DNA from: a virus
Reading direction: 5' to 3' (one strand)
Virus record (IMG/VR): IMGVR_UViG_3300017917_002570
Coordinates: 1 to 49,921 of that record
DNA: 49,921 nt
Part shown: positions 35,999-44,626 of the stretch, one piece after another
Numbering within the stretch: position 1 is the first letter of the stretch
Layout of the letters: every line of letters starts with the position of its first letter
The notes under the pieces: generated by a model
Told to the model about the DNA's origin: nothing
Databases searched by the model: none
What the model saw: the letters and a program-made list of their open reading frames with translations, nothing else
Translations under genes and position numbers: made by a program

Positions 35999-37242
35999 GT
36001 AAACCGTTTTTATTATTTAGAGGACCAGTGAAAACAAGAAGTGGGTATGGTGCACATTCAAGAGATTTATTACAAGCACTTTACGAAATGGATTTGTTCG
36101 ATATTAAAATTGATAGTTGTATGTGGGGTTCCACACCGATGACTGCATTAGAAAATAATCTATACCATAAATGGATAGAAAGTAACATCATAACACAATT
36201 AGATAAAATACCTGACATTTATATTCAAGTAACGGTACCTAATGAATTTCAAAGAGTCGGTAAATTTAACATTGGTATAACCGCAGGTATTGAAACAACC
36301 ATCGCACCTAAAGATTGGGTTGATGGTTGTAATAGAATGGACTTGGTGATAACAACATCATCATTTTCAAGAGATGTTTTAATACAAACAGTTTACAATG
36401 AAAATGAAAAAAATACTGGTAAGTTAATTAAACAACATAAAATAGAAAAACAAATGGAAGTTTTGTTTGAAGGTGTTGATACATCAATATTCAATGATAA
36501 CTACACAGGCATTGATATTGACATCAAAGAAGATTTCGCTTATTTGTTTGTTGGTCATTGGTTAAAGGGTGATTTGGGTCAAGATAGAAAAGATGTGGGG
36601 ATGTTAATAAAATGTTTCGCAGAATCCTTTAAGGATATGGATGATAGACCTGCGTTGGTGCTTAAAACATCGTCTGCTGGATTTTCAATTAAAGAAAGAG
36701 AAAATTTTAGAAAAAAGATTGAAGGATTAGTGAGTGAACATAAAAACCCACCATCAATTTATTTGTTATTTGGTGATCTTACAGATAATGAAATGAATAA
36801 TTTATATAATCATCCTAAGATTAAGTCTATGGTTACAATAACAAAAGGTGAAGGTTTTGGTAGACCTCTATTAGAATTCTCTATGACGGGTAAACCAATC
36901 ATCGCATCTAATTGGTCAGGACATAAAGATTTTTTACCTATGGATAAAGCAATCATGGTCGGTGGTAAATTAACTGAGGTTCATGATAGTGCAGTTGATA
37001 CTTTTATACTTAAAAGTTCTAAATGGTTTACCGCAAATTATGGTGAAGTTGTGGAAGTGTTTAAATTAGTTTATAAAGATTATGACCAATTCTTAGAGAA
37101 ATCCCAAATATTAAAAGAAGATAATAAAACTAAGTTCTCATTAGATGCAATGAAAGAAAAATTTAAAGAGATAATTGGTCCGTTTACCATAACACCAAAA
37201 GAAGAGAAATTGGTTTTACCTAAATTAAAAAAAATTAAATAA
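35995..37242 (+). CDS. GT4-like glycosyltransferase
   Basis: A 415-residue protein. FRGPVKTRSGYGAHSRDLLQ gives the N-terminal loop, and TKGEGFGRPLLEFSMTGKPI the C-terminal E-x7-E-like motif of GT-B retaining enzymes. SNWSGHKDFLP follows as in GT4. It probably acts after or with the 34640 enzyme. It overlaps its neighbours on both sides (ATGA and TAATG). Confidence 0.8.
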   Translation: MSKPFLLFRGPVKTRSGYGAHSRDLLQALYEMDLFDIKIDSCMWGSTPMTALENNLYHKWIESNIITQLDKIPDIYIQVTVPNEFQRVGKFNIGITAGIETTIAPKDWVDGCNRMDLVITTSSFSRDVLIQTVYNENEKNTGKLIKQHKIEKQMEVLFEGVDTSIFNDNYTGIDIDIKEDFAYLFVGHWLKGDLGQDRKDVGMLIKCFAESFKDMDDRPALVLKTSSAGFSIKERENFRKKIEGLVSEHKNPPSIYLLFGDLTDNEMNNLYNHPKIKSMVTITKGEGFGRPLLEFSMTGKPIIASNWSGHKDFLPMDKAIMVGGKLTEVHDSAVDTFILKSSKWFTANYGEVVEVFKLVYKDYDQFLEKSQILKEDNKTKFSLDAMKEKFKEIIGPFTITPKEEKLVLPKLKKIK

Positions 37243-37514
37243 TGGCAAAGAAAAAGAAAACAAGTGAAGAAATTGTAGAATCTGTTGTTAGTAAATTATC
37301 AGTTCCCGAACAACCATTGATTGAAACATTTATGCCCTGTGAATGGGTTATTCAATTTGACAATGACGAGCCTCAATTATTCACAACCGCAGATGAATCT
37401 GTTGAATCGCCTGAAGTTGTAATTAGAATACAAAATACAAGTGAGGGTTATATTAAATTTACCGACCCAAAAACTGGTAAAACATTTAAATTTTTTGCAA
37501 GACCAAAAAAGTAA
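37242..37514 (+). CDS. Small beta-rich protein, paralogue of the 37517 gene
   Basis: Ninety residues. A basic start (MAKKKKTSEEIVESVVSKLS) is followed by a beta-rich domain: EWVIQFDNDEPQLFTTADES, VVIRIQNTSEGYIKFTDPKT and the end KTFKFFARPKK. The domain repeats in the next gene, so it arose by tandem duplication. It has no enzymatic motif. A structural or binding protein, perhaps the acceptor of the glycan, is a guess. Confidence 0.6.
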   Translation: MAKKKKTSEEIVESVVSKLSVPEQPLIETFMPCEWVIQFDNDEPQLFTTADESVESPEVVIRIQNTSEGYIKFTDPKTGKTFKFFARPKK

Positions 37515-37516
37515 TA

Positions 37517-37762
37517 ATGAATTTCAAATTTTTTAAAGGTGATGACACACCTTATATTACATTTACACCACAAACAAGACTTATTCCTGAGAATAATGTA
37601 GAGTTTTGTTTTCAATTTGGAGACAATGAACCGATTGTATTTGCTACAGGTCCTAATGAATGTCATATTCATTTAGCACCGAGTCCTGAAGGAAACATGA
37701 CATTCACGGATAACAATAATAACGTGTTTAAATTATTTGCAAGGGAGATTGAAAATGGTTAG
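37517..37762 (+). CDS. Small beta-rich protein, paralogue of the 37242 gene
   Basis: Eighty-one residues: MNFKFFKGDDTPYITFTPQT, then VEFCFQFGDNEPIVFATGPN and MTFTDNNNNVFKLFAREIEN. The FxFxFGDNEPxVFAT and FTD-x4-x-FK-[F/L]-FAR patterns match the 37242 protein. Ends by overlapping the next start (ATGGTTAG). The function is unknown. Confidence 0.6.
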   Translation: MNFKFFKGDDTPYITFTPQTRLIPENNVEFCFQFGDNEPIVFATGPNECHIHLAPSPEGNMTFTDNNNNVFKLFAREIENG

Positions 37763-38015
37763 AATATTTAAATTTTTTCATGGTTTTTCTGAAGGTGATT
37801 TTACTTTATATACAAATGGTAATCGAAGATTAACTGTATCGTGGGATGGTACCACAACAATAGACGCAGAAGATGAGTTAGTAAGATTGATGTCCGAAGA
37901 AATATCACGTACTATTGATGATGAAATTATTGATACATTAACAAGAAGAATAAACGGAGGTGGTAATTTAGATTATTTGAATCATTGGATGGATATAGGA
38001 GGACAAAGAGCATGA
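37755..38015 (+). CDS. Small hypothetical protein with conserved-looking C-terminus
   Basis: Eighty-six residues from MVRIFKFFHGFSEGDF. The first half resembles the start of the 37517 protein (FKFF-x-G). The second half is helical (EISRTIDDEIIDTLTRRING) and ends LDYLNHWMDIGGQRA, a form I recall in small structural phage proteins. The in-frame TTG at 37737 is a less likely start. It overlaps both neighbours. Confidence 0.6.
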   Translation: MVRIFKFFHGFSEGDFTLYTNGNRRLTVSWDGTTTIDAEDELVRLMSEEISRTIDDEIIDTLTRRINGGGNLDYLNHWMDIGGQRA

Positions 38016-38197
38016 GATGTGAAAGACATAGTTGGGATACAGAAGATAGAGAATGGTGTTGGAGATGTGAAGAATTAACAATTGAAGAAAATAAACGAAA
38101 ATATGAAGATAAGTTACGCAATAACAGTTTGCAACGAATTGGAGGAGATAAAGAGATTAGTCCCATTCATTCTGAATCACAAAAGACCTCAAGATGA
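38012..38197 (+). CDS. Small zinc-finger-like protein overlapping the next gene
   Basis: Sixty-one residues from the ATG that overlaps the previous stop (ATGA). MRCERHSWDTEDREWCWRCE has a Cys-x2-His and a Cys-x2-Cys pair, a possible zinc site. The C-terminal half overlaps the 38103 glycosyltransferase gene by 95 bases in another frame and looks like low-complexity sequence. The N-terminal motif and coupling suggest a real gene with a relaxed end. Confidence 0.45.
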   Translation: MRCERHSWDTEDREWCWRCEELTIEENKRKYEDKLRNNSLQRIGGDKEISPIHSESQKTSR

Positions 38198-38723
38198 GAT
38201 TGTAATTCTTTATGATGCGAAGAATGGAAACCCTGAAGTATTAGACTTTTTATTACCTTTTAATATAAAACCAAATGTACAAACGTGGAGATGTTTCGAT
38301 TGGAATAATAACTTTGCAGATTGGAAGAATATTTTAAATGGGTATTGTTCAGGTGATTACATTTATCAGATTGATGCAGATGAAATGATAAGTGAATATA
38401 TGATTGAAAATTTACATACCATTCTTGAAATGAATCCTAATGTGGATTTAATATTTGTTCCAAGAATTAATACCGTAAATGGAATTACTCAAGAACATAT
38501 CGATAAGTGGGGATGGAATGTGAATGAAAATGGTTGGGTTAATTTTCCTGATAGACAAGGTAGAATTTATAAGAAACATTTAAAATGGTATAGTAGAGTA
38601 CATGAAAGAATTATAGGTGGTAGTAAATTTGCTAGTCTACCAAATGATGAAGAATATTGCATTCAACATCATAAAACAATAGAACGTCAAGAAATTCAAA
38701 ACAAATTTTATAGTTCAATATAA
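38103..38723 (+). CDS. GT2-family glycosyltransferase
   Basis: About 206 residues from MKISYAITVCNELEEI. The opening strand and N-E-x-x-x-I pattern, then PQDEIVILYDAKNG and YIYQIDADEMIS (D-x-D metal/nucleotide-sugar motif) define a GT-A fold of family 2. NTVNGITQEHIDKWGWNVNE and a C-terminal His-rich QHHKTIERQEI suggest a full catalytic domain. The start at 38103 is preferred over 38082, which lies in the overlapping gene. Confidence 0.8.
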   Translation: MKISYAITVCNELEEIKRLVPFILNHKRPQDEIVILYDAKNGNPEVLDFLLPFNIKPNVQTWRCFDWNNNFADWKNILNGYCSGDYIYQIDADEMISEYMIENLHTILEMNPNVDLIFVPRINTVNGITQEHIDKWGWNVNENGWVNFPDRQGRIYKKHLKWYSRVHERIIGGSKFASLPNDEEYCIQHHKTIERQEIQNKFYSSI

Positions 38724-38754
38724 ATTATAAACAAAATTACGTATATTATACAAT

Positions 38755-39336
38755 ATGGAAAAAGTAGAATTTATAATACCAACATATAACAGACCATACC
38801 ATTTAATGTGTACAATCAATTCTATATTTGCACAAAGAAGTGAGGATTGGTCTATACATGTGGTGGCGGATTGTCCACCTGAAGGTACTTTAGATAAAAT
38901 AATTAAATATTTTGAGGGTGATGATAGAATTAGATTTACCATATTACCTGAAAGATATAACGATTGGGGTCACACACCCAGAAATTATGGATTAAAACAC
39001 GCAAAAGAGGAGTGGGTCATCATGACTGGTGAAGATAATTATTATACTCCAGTATTTGTTGACCATATGTTTAGTAGGGCACATTCGGATGTACATTTTG
39101 TTTATTGTGATATGATTCACAATTGGATTAATCATCAGTACATACATCTTCAATGTAAACCTGAATGGGGTCACATTGATATCGGTAATTTTATGGTAAG
39201 AACTAAATATGCTCAACAAATGGAATTAGATGTTACAAACATACAAGCAGATGGTAAATTTGTCGATGAGTATCTACAAAAATTCCCCAAAGGTAAGATT
39301 GAAAAGATAAGTAAACCATTATACGTACACAATTAA
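38755..39336 (+). CDS. GT2-family glycosyltransferase (short)
   Basis: A 193-residue GT-A enzyme. VEFIIPTYNRPYHLMCTINS is the family-2 N-terminal signature; GHTPRNYGLKHAKEEWVIMT followed by GEDNYYTP replaces D-x-D by E-D-N. The C-terminus is short, with no membrane helix. It belongs to the glycan operon, 31 bases after the previous gene; this gap may carry its own initiation signals (AATATGG). Confidence 0.8.
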   Translation: MEKVEFIIPTYNRPYHLMCTINSIFAQRSEDWSIHVVADCPPEGTLDKIIKYFEGDDRIRFTILPERYNDWGHTPRNYGLKHAKEEWVIMTGEDNYYTPVFVDHMFSRAHSDVHFVYCDMIHNWINHQYIHLQCKPEWGHIDIGNFMVRTKYAQQMELDVTNIQADGKFVDEYLQKFPKGKIEKISKPLYVHN

Positions 39337-39342
39337 AAAAAT

Positions 39343-40098
39343 ATGAATAAAGTAATTTTAGCAACGGGTTCAGATTTTAATTATTTAAAAAAAATCGAAC
39401 CTTATTTAGGGTCATTAGAGATGAATTCAAACTTTGACGAGAACATCTTAGTTTTATTAAGTGATGAAGATTTTACTATAAACAGTTTAAAAATTTCATT
39501 AGCTAAACAATCTCCATCTTCTATTAAGGCGTTAAGTCCAATAAATTGTACACAACATGGTGAATTTATTTTTGCCCCGTACTTTGATAAATTTAACGAT
39601 GATGATGTTATTTTTTATACTGATGGTGATATGTTCCTACAAAGAAACATTACAGATGAAGAAAGAGAAATGTATTCCAATTTTAAAGATGGTGATGTTT
39701 ACATAGGATATAACGCCTCACCAACAGATACATTATATGACGAAGCACCGAGGTTAGGTTACAATGGTGTAATGTTTGCAGAATTTTTTGACATTAATTG
39801 GAAAAAAATTAAAGTTTATAATACTGGTTTAATTGCCATGAATAAAAAGACATGGAAGAAATTAGCAAACGATTACATTCCATTATATCCTTTAGTGGAT
39901 AAGATGTTTAAGCATTACGCAAAGCAACAATGGTTAATTTCATTTTTAATTAATACTAAGTCAGACTATAACGTAATCGAAATGCCATATGATATTCACA
40001 ACCATAGACACTATCCAAGTCCTATTGGTACAAAACAAGTTGAAAATGGTGACGTTTATTTCGAAGATAAGTTAGTACTTTTTAAACATAAATGGTAA
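39343..40098 (+). CDS. Nucleotide-diphospho-sugar transferase-like protein
   Basis: A 251-residue protein. VILATGSDFNYLKKIEPYLG opens a GT-A-like fold and VIFYTDGDMFLQRNIT carries D-G-D, the metal/sugar-nucleotide motif of GT8-like enzymes. KVYNTGLIAMNKKTWKKL then YDIHNHRHYPSP fit the later strands. The donor sugar is unknown. Ends overlapping the glf start (TAATG). Confidence 0.7.
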   Translation: MNKVILATGSDFNYLKKIEPYLGSLEMNSNFDENILVLLSDEDFTINSLKISLAKQSPSSIKALSPINCTQHGEFIFAPYFDKFNDDDVIFYTDGDMFLQRNITDEEREMYSNFKDGDVYIGYNASPTDTLYDEAPRLGYNGVMFAEFFDINWKKIKVYNTGLIAMNKKTWKKLANDYIPLYPLVDKMFKHYAKQQWLISFLINTKSDYNVIEMPYDIHNHRHYPSPIGTKQVENGDVYFEDKLVLFKHKW

Positions 40099-41189
40099 TG
40101 TTTGATTATTTGATTGTAGGTGCAGGATTATATGGATCAATATGTGCACATGAACTAAACAAATCAGGTAAAAAGGTTTTAGTCATCGAATCTCGTAATC
40201 ATATTGGTGGTAATTGTTACACTGAGAATAGAGACGGTATTAACATTCACACATACGGCCCTCATATTTTTCATACATCAAATGAAGATGTGTGGAAATG
40301 GATAAACCAATTTGTGGAATTTAATAATTTTAGATATAGTCCCGTTGCAAATTATAATGGTGAATTATATTCATTACCATTTAATATGTGGACGTTCAAT
40401 AAATTATGGGGTGTCACAACACCTCAGGAAGCAAAAGATGTTATTGAATATCAATCAAAGGAAATTAATGAACCAATTAATTTAGAAGAGCAGGCAATCA
40501 AGTTAGTAGGTAAAGACGTCTACGAAAAATTAATTAAAGGTTACACCGAGAAACAATGGAGAAAACCTTGTAATGAATTACCAAAAGAAATCATTAAAAG
40601 ACTACCGGTTAGATTTACATATGATAACAATTATTTCAATGACAAATATCAAGGAATACCTATAGGTGGTTACACTCAAATATTTGAAAAATTATTGGAT
40701 GGTATTGATGTAAGGTTAGGGATGGATTATTTAAAAGATGATTTACCAGAACATAATAAGGTAATTTATACTGGACCGATTGATAAATTTTTCAATTATA
40801 AATTTGGTGAATTAGAATATAAAACCACTCGTTTCGAACATTTTAAAAAAGACACGGACAATTATCAAGGTTGTTCCGTTATAAATTATACCGATTCAAT
40901 AACACAGTACACTCGTGTTATTGAACATAAACATTTCGAAAAAGAGAATATCAGTAACAACAGTTGGGTAACTTACGAGTATCCAACTCAATACAATGCA
41001 AATGAAACTGAACCTTATTATCCCGTTAACGATATGGACAATAATCTAATATATCAAAAATATAAAATGGAGTCAGATAAACTAACTAATATACATTTTG
41101 GAGGTAGATTAGCTGAATACAAATACTATGACATGCATCAAGTAATTGACTCGGCATTAAATTTTATTAAAACTGAAATAAACAAATGA
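40098..41189 (+). CDS. glf: UDP-galactopyranose mutase
   Basis: A 363-residue flavoprotein. FDYLIVGAGLYGSICAHELN is the FAD-binding GxGxxG strand, SRNHIGGNCYT the next contact, THGPH-like TYGPHIFHTS and later FNMWTFNKLWG and YTEKQWRKPCNELP the substrate-side motifs. It converts UDP-galactopyranose to UDP-galactofuranose, the donor for galactofuranose transferases. This is the clearest biochemical clue to the operon's product. Start at 40098 gives TAATG coupling. Confidence 0.95.
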   Translation: MFDYLIVGAGLYGSICAHELNKSGKKVLVIESRNHIGGNCYTENRDGINIHTYGPHIFHTSNEDVWKWINQFVEFNNFRYSPVANYNGELYSLPFNMWTFNKLWGVTTPQEAKDVIEYQSKEINEPINLEEQAIKLVGKDVYEKLIKGYTEKQWRKPCNELPKEIIKRLPVRFTYDNNYFNDKYQGIPIGGYTQIFEKLLDGIDVRLGMDYLKDDLPEHNKVIYTGPIDKFFNYKFGELEYKTTRFEHFKKDTDNYQGCSVINYTDSITQYTRVIEHKHFEKENISNNSWVTYEYPTQYNANETEPYYPVNDMDNNLIYQKYKMESDKLTNIHFGGRLAEYKYYDMHQVIDSALNFIKTEINK

Positions 41190-42157
41190 AAAAAATTCTA
41201 ATACTTGGTGGATGTGGTTTTATTGGGGGTAATCTTTCAAAAAAATTAACCGATGAAGGTCACTTTGTTCGTAATGTGGATATTAAAAGACATCAATTCT
41301 TTACTAAATTTAATTCGGAATGGTTTCAAGGAGATTTAACTGACCCTCGTTTTGTATTTGATGTTATGTGTTTACCTGAGGGTTCATTTGATGAGGTGTA
41401 TCAATTAGCCGCGGACATGGGTGGTGCTGGTTACATTTTCACTGGTGAGAATGATGCAAAAATAATGCACAATTCCGCAATGATAAATTTAAATGTTTTA
41501 GATTCAGCATTAAGGACGGGTGTTAAAAAAATATTTTTCTCGTCATCCGCATGTGTTTATCCTGAACACAATCAGTTAGACCCAAATAACCCTAATTGTG
41601 AAGAATCTTCAGCATATCCCGCAAATCCCGATTCGGAATATGGTTGGGAGAAGTTATTTAGTGAACGACTTTATATGTCATATCATAAAAATTATGGTTT
41701 AGATATTAGGATTGGTAGATTTCATAATATATTTGGTCCATATGGAACATATAAAGGTGGTAAAGAAAAGGCTCCCGCAGCATTATGTAGAAAGGTTATC
41801 GAATCAATTGATGGTGGTGAAATAGAAATATGGGGAGACGGAAAACAAACTCGTTCATTTTTATATATTGATGAATGTTTAGAAGGGGTACGTCGTTTAA
41901 TGGATTCAGATTTTATTGGTCCTGTTAATATAGGAAGTGATGAAATGATTTCAATAAATGAATTGGCTCAGTGGATTATTGACATTAGTGGTAAAATGGT
42001 GTATATTAAGAATATATCAGGACCAACTGGTGTGAGAGGTAGAAATAGTGATAATAAATTAATTAAAGATAAATTAAATTGGTCACCGTCAAATTCATTA
42101 TATGACGGTTTGACTAAAACATATTCTTGGATTAAAGAACAAATTGAAAAAGAATGA
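41186..42157 (+). CDS. GDP-mannose 3,5-epimerase-like NAD-dependent sugar epimerase
   Basis: A 323-residue extended SDR. LILGGCGFIGGNLSKKL is the NAD-binding Gly motif, SSSACVYPE and EYGWEKL the Ser and Y-x3-K catalytic sites. LAADMGGAGYIFTG, IGRFHNIFGPYGTYKGGKEK, VNIGSDEMISINE and GPTGVRGRNSDNKLIKDKLN match, almost word for word from memory, plant GDP-mannose 3,5-epimerase, which makes GDP-L-galactose. Coupled to glf by ATGA. GDP-L-galactose or GDP-gulose as the product is inferred. Confidence 0.85.
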   Translation: MKKILILGGCGFIGGNLSKKLTDEGHFVRNVDIKRHQFFTKFNSEWFQGDLTDPRFVFDVMCLPEGSFDEVYQLAADMGGAGYIFTGENDAKIMHNSAMINLNVLDSALRTGVKKIFFSSSACVYPEHNQLDPNNPNCEESSAYPANPDSEYGWEKLFSERLYMSYHKNYGLDIRIGRFHNIFGPYGTYKGGKEKAPAALCRKVIESIDGGEIEIWGDGKQTRSFLYIDECLEGVRRLMDSDFIGPVNIGSDEMISINELAQWIIDISGKMVYIKNISGPTGVRGRNSDNKLIKDKLNWSPSNSLYDGLTKTYSWIKEQIEKE

Positions 42158-43257
42158 ACATAACATTTGTATTAGCGGTTTATAATAAATTAGATTTAAC
42201 ACAAAATTGTTACAATCGAGTTCGTGATTTATACCCAAACACTCCGTTGGTAATTAGTAGTGGTGGATCTTCAGACGGTACTAAAGAATGGTTAGAATCG
42301 TTAGATGATAATAATTTATCTTTCATACATGATGATGATAGATTAACGTTTTCAGAAACATATAATGCAGGTATTAAACTTGTGGATACTGAAAAACTTG
42401 TGTTAATTCATAATGACATGATTATAGGTGAAGGATTTTTAGAATCAATCGAAAGATTATTAGAACCTAACATGTTACTTTCATATACCACAATCGAACC
42501 ACCAATATTCAGGGGACATAAAAGACCTGGTAAAGTATTATTAGATTTAGGTTCGGGGTTTGAAAATTTCGATTACTTTCATTTCAATAGTTATGTTAAT
42601 CAATGGAAAGATAGTGATAACTTACATAATGGTGCGGTTTTCTTTATGAGTGGTTATAAAAAAATGTTTGTGGATGTTGGTGGGTTTGATGGATTTAGTT
42701 TTGTTCCCGCATTTTGTGAAGATGATGACTTTTTAATTCGTGCGAAACTAAAAGGATATGATTTAAAAACTTGTGATTCGGCAATAGTTTATCATTTTGT
42801 TTCGCAGACATCAAGATTTAGTGATGATTATAAAAATGAACGATTTAAATATGAATTGAACTCTAATAGAAATTTCATTAGGAAGTGGGGAATACCAATT
42901 TCCGCATTTAACGAGCTCAGGTATTGGGAAGATAAAGATTTTAAATATAAGACTTTCAATATGGGTTTAACCACAAATAACCAATCTAATTTGATTAACG
43001 TGGAACCATTCTTCGATAAAATTGAATTAGGGACGATTCCTGAGGGTTATATTGAAAGTGAACAAGATAATACTCGTTACGATTTAAGGTCCAAATTTAC
43101 CCTTACAGATAACGTAGAAGTGATGATTTATGAGATTAAACCATTCACTCAAGAAGATATGTATACTTTACAAAAAATAAGATTATCAATACCTTATTAT
43201 GATGCGGGAGAATATGAGGTTGGTAATATGAGAATAGATATTAAAAAACCCATTTAA
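42154..43257 (+). CDS. GT2-family glycosyltransferase with C-terminal extension
   Basis: A 367-residue protein. MNITFVLAVYNKLDLTQNCY, then SSGGSSDGTKEWLESL and KLVLIHNDMIIGEGFL (N-D in place of D-x-D) give a GT-A family-2 domain of about 260 residues; VGGFDGFSFVPAFCEDDDFL holds the conserved E-D-D site. The last 110 residues are an acidic beta-rich extension (NVEPFFDKIELGTIPEGYIE) of unknown role, perhaps acceptor binding. Confidence 0.85.
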   Translation: MNITFVLAVYNKLDLTQNCYNRVRDLYPNTPLVISSGGSSDGTKEWLESLDDNNLSFIHDDDRLTFSETYNAGIKLVDTEKLVLIHNDMIIGEGFLESIERLLEPNMLLSYTTIEPPIFRGHKRPGKVLLDLGSGFENFDYFHFNSYVNQWKDSDNLHNGAVFFMSGYKKMFVDVGGFDGFSFVPAFCEDDDFLIRAKLKGYDLKTCDSAIVYHFVSQTSRFSDDYKNERFKYELNSNRNFIRKWGIPISAFNELRYWEDKDFKYKTFNMGLTTNNQSNLINVEPFFDKIELGTIPEGYIESEQDNTRYDLRSKFTLTDNVEVMIYEIKPFTQEDMYTLQKIRLSIPYYDAGEYEVGNMRIDIKKPI

Positions 43258-44105
43258 TGAATATATTAGTAACCGGAGGTGCAGGTTTTGTTGGCACTAA
43301 TTTAATTAAAAGACTATTAAAAGATGGTCACAATGTTACATCCTTAGACAATTACTTAAGTGGTTTTAGTTCTAATCATCAAGAAGGGGCAAATTACATA
43401 GATGGTGATGTTAGAAATTTAACATTATTTGATGATGTAAAATATGATATAGTATTTCATTTGGCGGCAATTGCGAGAATACAACCATCATTTAAACACC
43501 CTGTTGAATATTTTGAAACGAACACAAACGGTACTTTGAATATTGTTCAATATTGTATTAAAAATGATATACCGTTAATCTACGCCGGAAGTAGTTCACA
43601 CCATAGTGGTAAGTTTAAAAATCCATACACTTTTAGTAAAGACATTGGTGAAGAAATTATTAAACTACACCAAGAACATTTTAATTTAAAATCAAGTATA
43701 ACTCGTTTTTATAATGTATATGGTCCACATCATTTAAAAGATGGTGGTTATAGTACCGTAATTGGTAGGTGGGAAAAACAATATGATGATAACCTACCCT
43801 TAACAATTTATGGTAATGGTTCTAAAAGAAGAGACTTCACCCACATTGATGATATTGTTAATGCGTTGATTAAGATACAAAATAAAGAATCGTGGGGACA
43901 TACTTTTGAATTAGGTAGGGGGCAAAATTTTTCTTTGAATGAGGTTGCGGATATGTTTAAAAAAGAAAGAATTTATATGGAGGATAAACCAGGTGAAGCA
44001 CAAGAAACTTTATGTGAAAGCTCGTTGGCCAGATTAATTTTAGATTGGACCCCAATTATAAATTTATATGATTATATTGATGAATATAAAAAAAAGGGAC
44101 TATAA
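43257..44105 (+). CDS. NAD-dependent nucleotide-sugar epimerase/dehydratase
   Basis: A 282-residue extended SDR. ILVTGGAGFVGTNLIKRL binds NAD, VFHLAAIARIQPS and GSSSHHSG follow, and PYTFSKDIGE is the Y-x3-K site. VYGPHHLKDGGYS and GNGSKRRDFTHIDDIV match UDP-glucose/GlcNAc 4-epimerase-type enzymes. It could supply UDP-galactose to glf. Last gene of the operon; its stop lies inside the bidirectional terminator. Confidence 0.85.
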   Translation: MNILVTGGAGFVGTNLIKRLLKDGHNVTSLDNYLSGFSSNHQEGANYIDGDVRNLTLFDDVKYDIVFHLAAIARIQPSFKHPVEYFETNTNGTLNIVQYCIKNDIPLIYAGSSSHHSGKFKNPYTFSKDIGEEIIKLHQEHFNLKSSITRFYNVYGPHHLKDGGYSTVIGRWEKQYDDNLPLTIYGNGSKRRDFTHIDDIVNALIKIQNKESWGHTFELGRGQNFSLNEVADMFKKERIYMEDKPGEAQETLCESSLARLILDWTPIINLYDYIDEYKKKGL

Positions 44106-44117
44106 AGTCCCTTTTTT
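44088..44117. terminator. Bidirectional terminator between convergent operons
   Basis: A8-GGGACT, loop ATAA, AGTCCC-T6: a symmetric hairpin with A- and T-runs on both sides, so it can stop transcription of the glycan operon (plus) and the 44119 gene (minus). The stop codon of the epimerase gene is in the stem-loop. Confidence 0.9.
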
Positions 44118-44118
44118 A

Positions 44119-44574
44119 TTATTTCTTAATTAATCTAAACAATACTTGGTATTTGTCTTTTGTCTTTCCTGCCTCCTTCAAATCTTGTATTGTGATTTCA
44201 GGATATTCGATTTCAATTTCTTGATTTAAAAGTACACCATATTCATTATCGAATTCAAGATATTGTGGGTTAATAACCTTTCCTGTTACATTACCTTCCT
44301 CATCTTTTACTTCGTTGTACATTTTTACCATGATACCACCTTTACCATCTTCTTCACCGTATTTCTTAATTAATTCATCTCTCAAAGTTTCTACCTTAGT
44401 TCTTTCTGCTTTAAGGTTTGTTGAGAAATCACTTAATTCATATTTTAAAATGATTGATAGGTTTTGCTTAGAGAACCCTTCATAAACTTGTTCACCAGTT
44501 TGTGGTTCAACATATCCATTAATTTCACTTTCTAATTGTAAAACGTCCCCTAATTTTAATGTAATTTTATCCAT
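44119..44574 (-). CDS. DUF1617-like phage protein
   Basis: A 151-residue protein. KLGDVLQLESEINGYVEPQT, then KAERTKVETLRDELIKKYGE and NPQYLEFDNEYGVLLNQEIE follow the helical pattern of DUF1617-like phage proteins (charged helix, then R-[D/E]-E-L-I-K-K-Y-G). The function of this family is not known; it occurs in virion and late gene regions. It is the last gene before the bidirectional terminator on the minus strand. Confidence 0.7.
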   Translation of the reverse strand: MDKITLKLGDVLQLESEINGYVEPQTGEQVYEGFSKQNLSIILKYELSDFSTNLKAERTKVETLRDELIKKYGEEDGKGGIMVKMYNEVKDEEGNVTGKVINPQYLEFDNEYGVLLNQEIEIEYPEITIQDLKEAGKTKDKYQVLFRLIKK

Positions 44575-44626
44575 AAATTTTTAATTATCTTTTATAATAT
44601 ATATCATATTTTTAAAAAAGTAAAGA

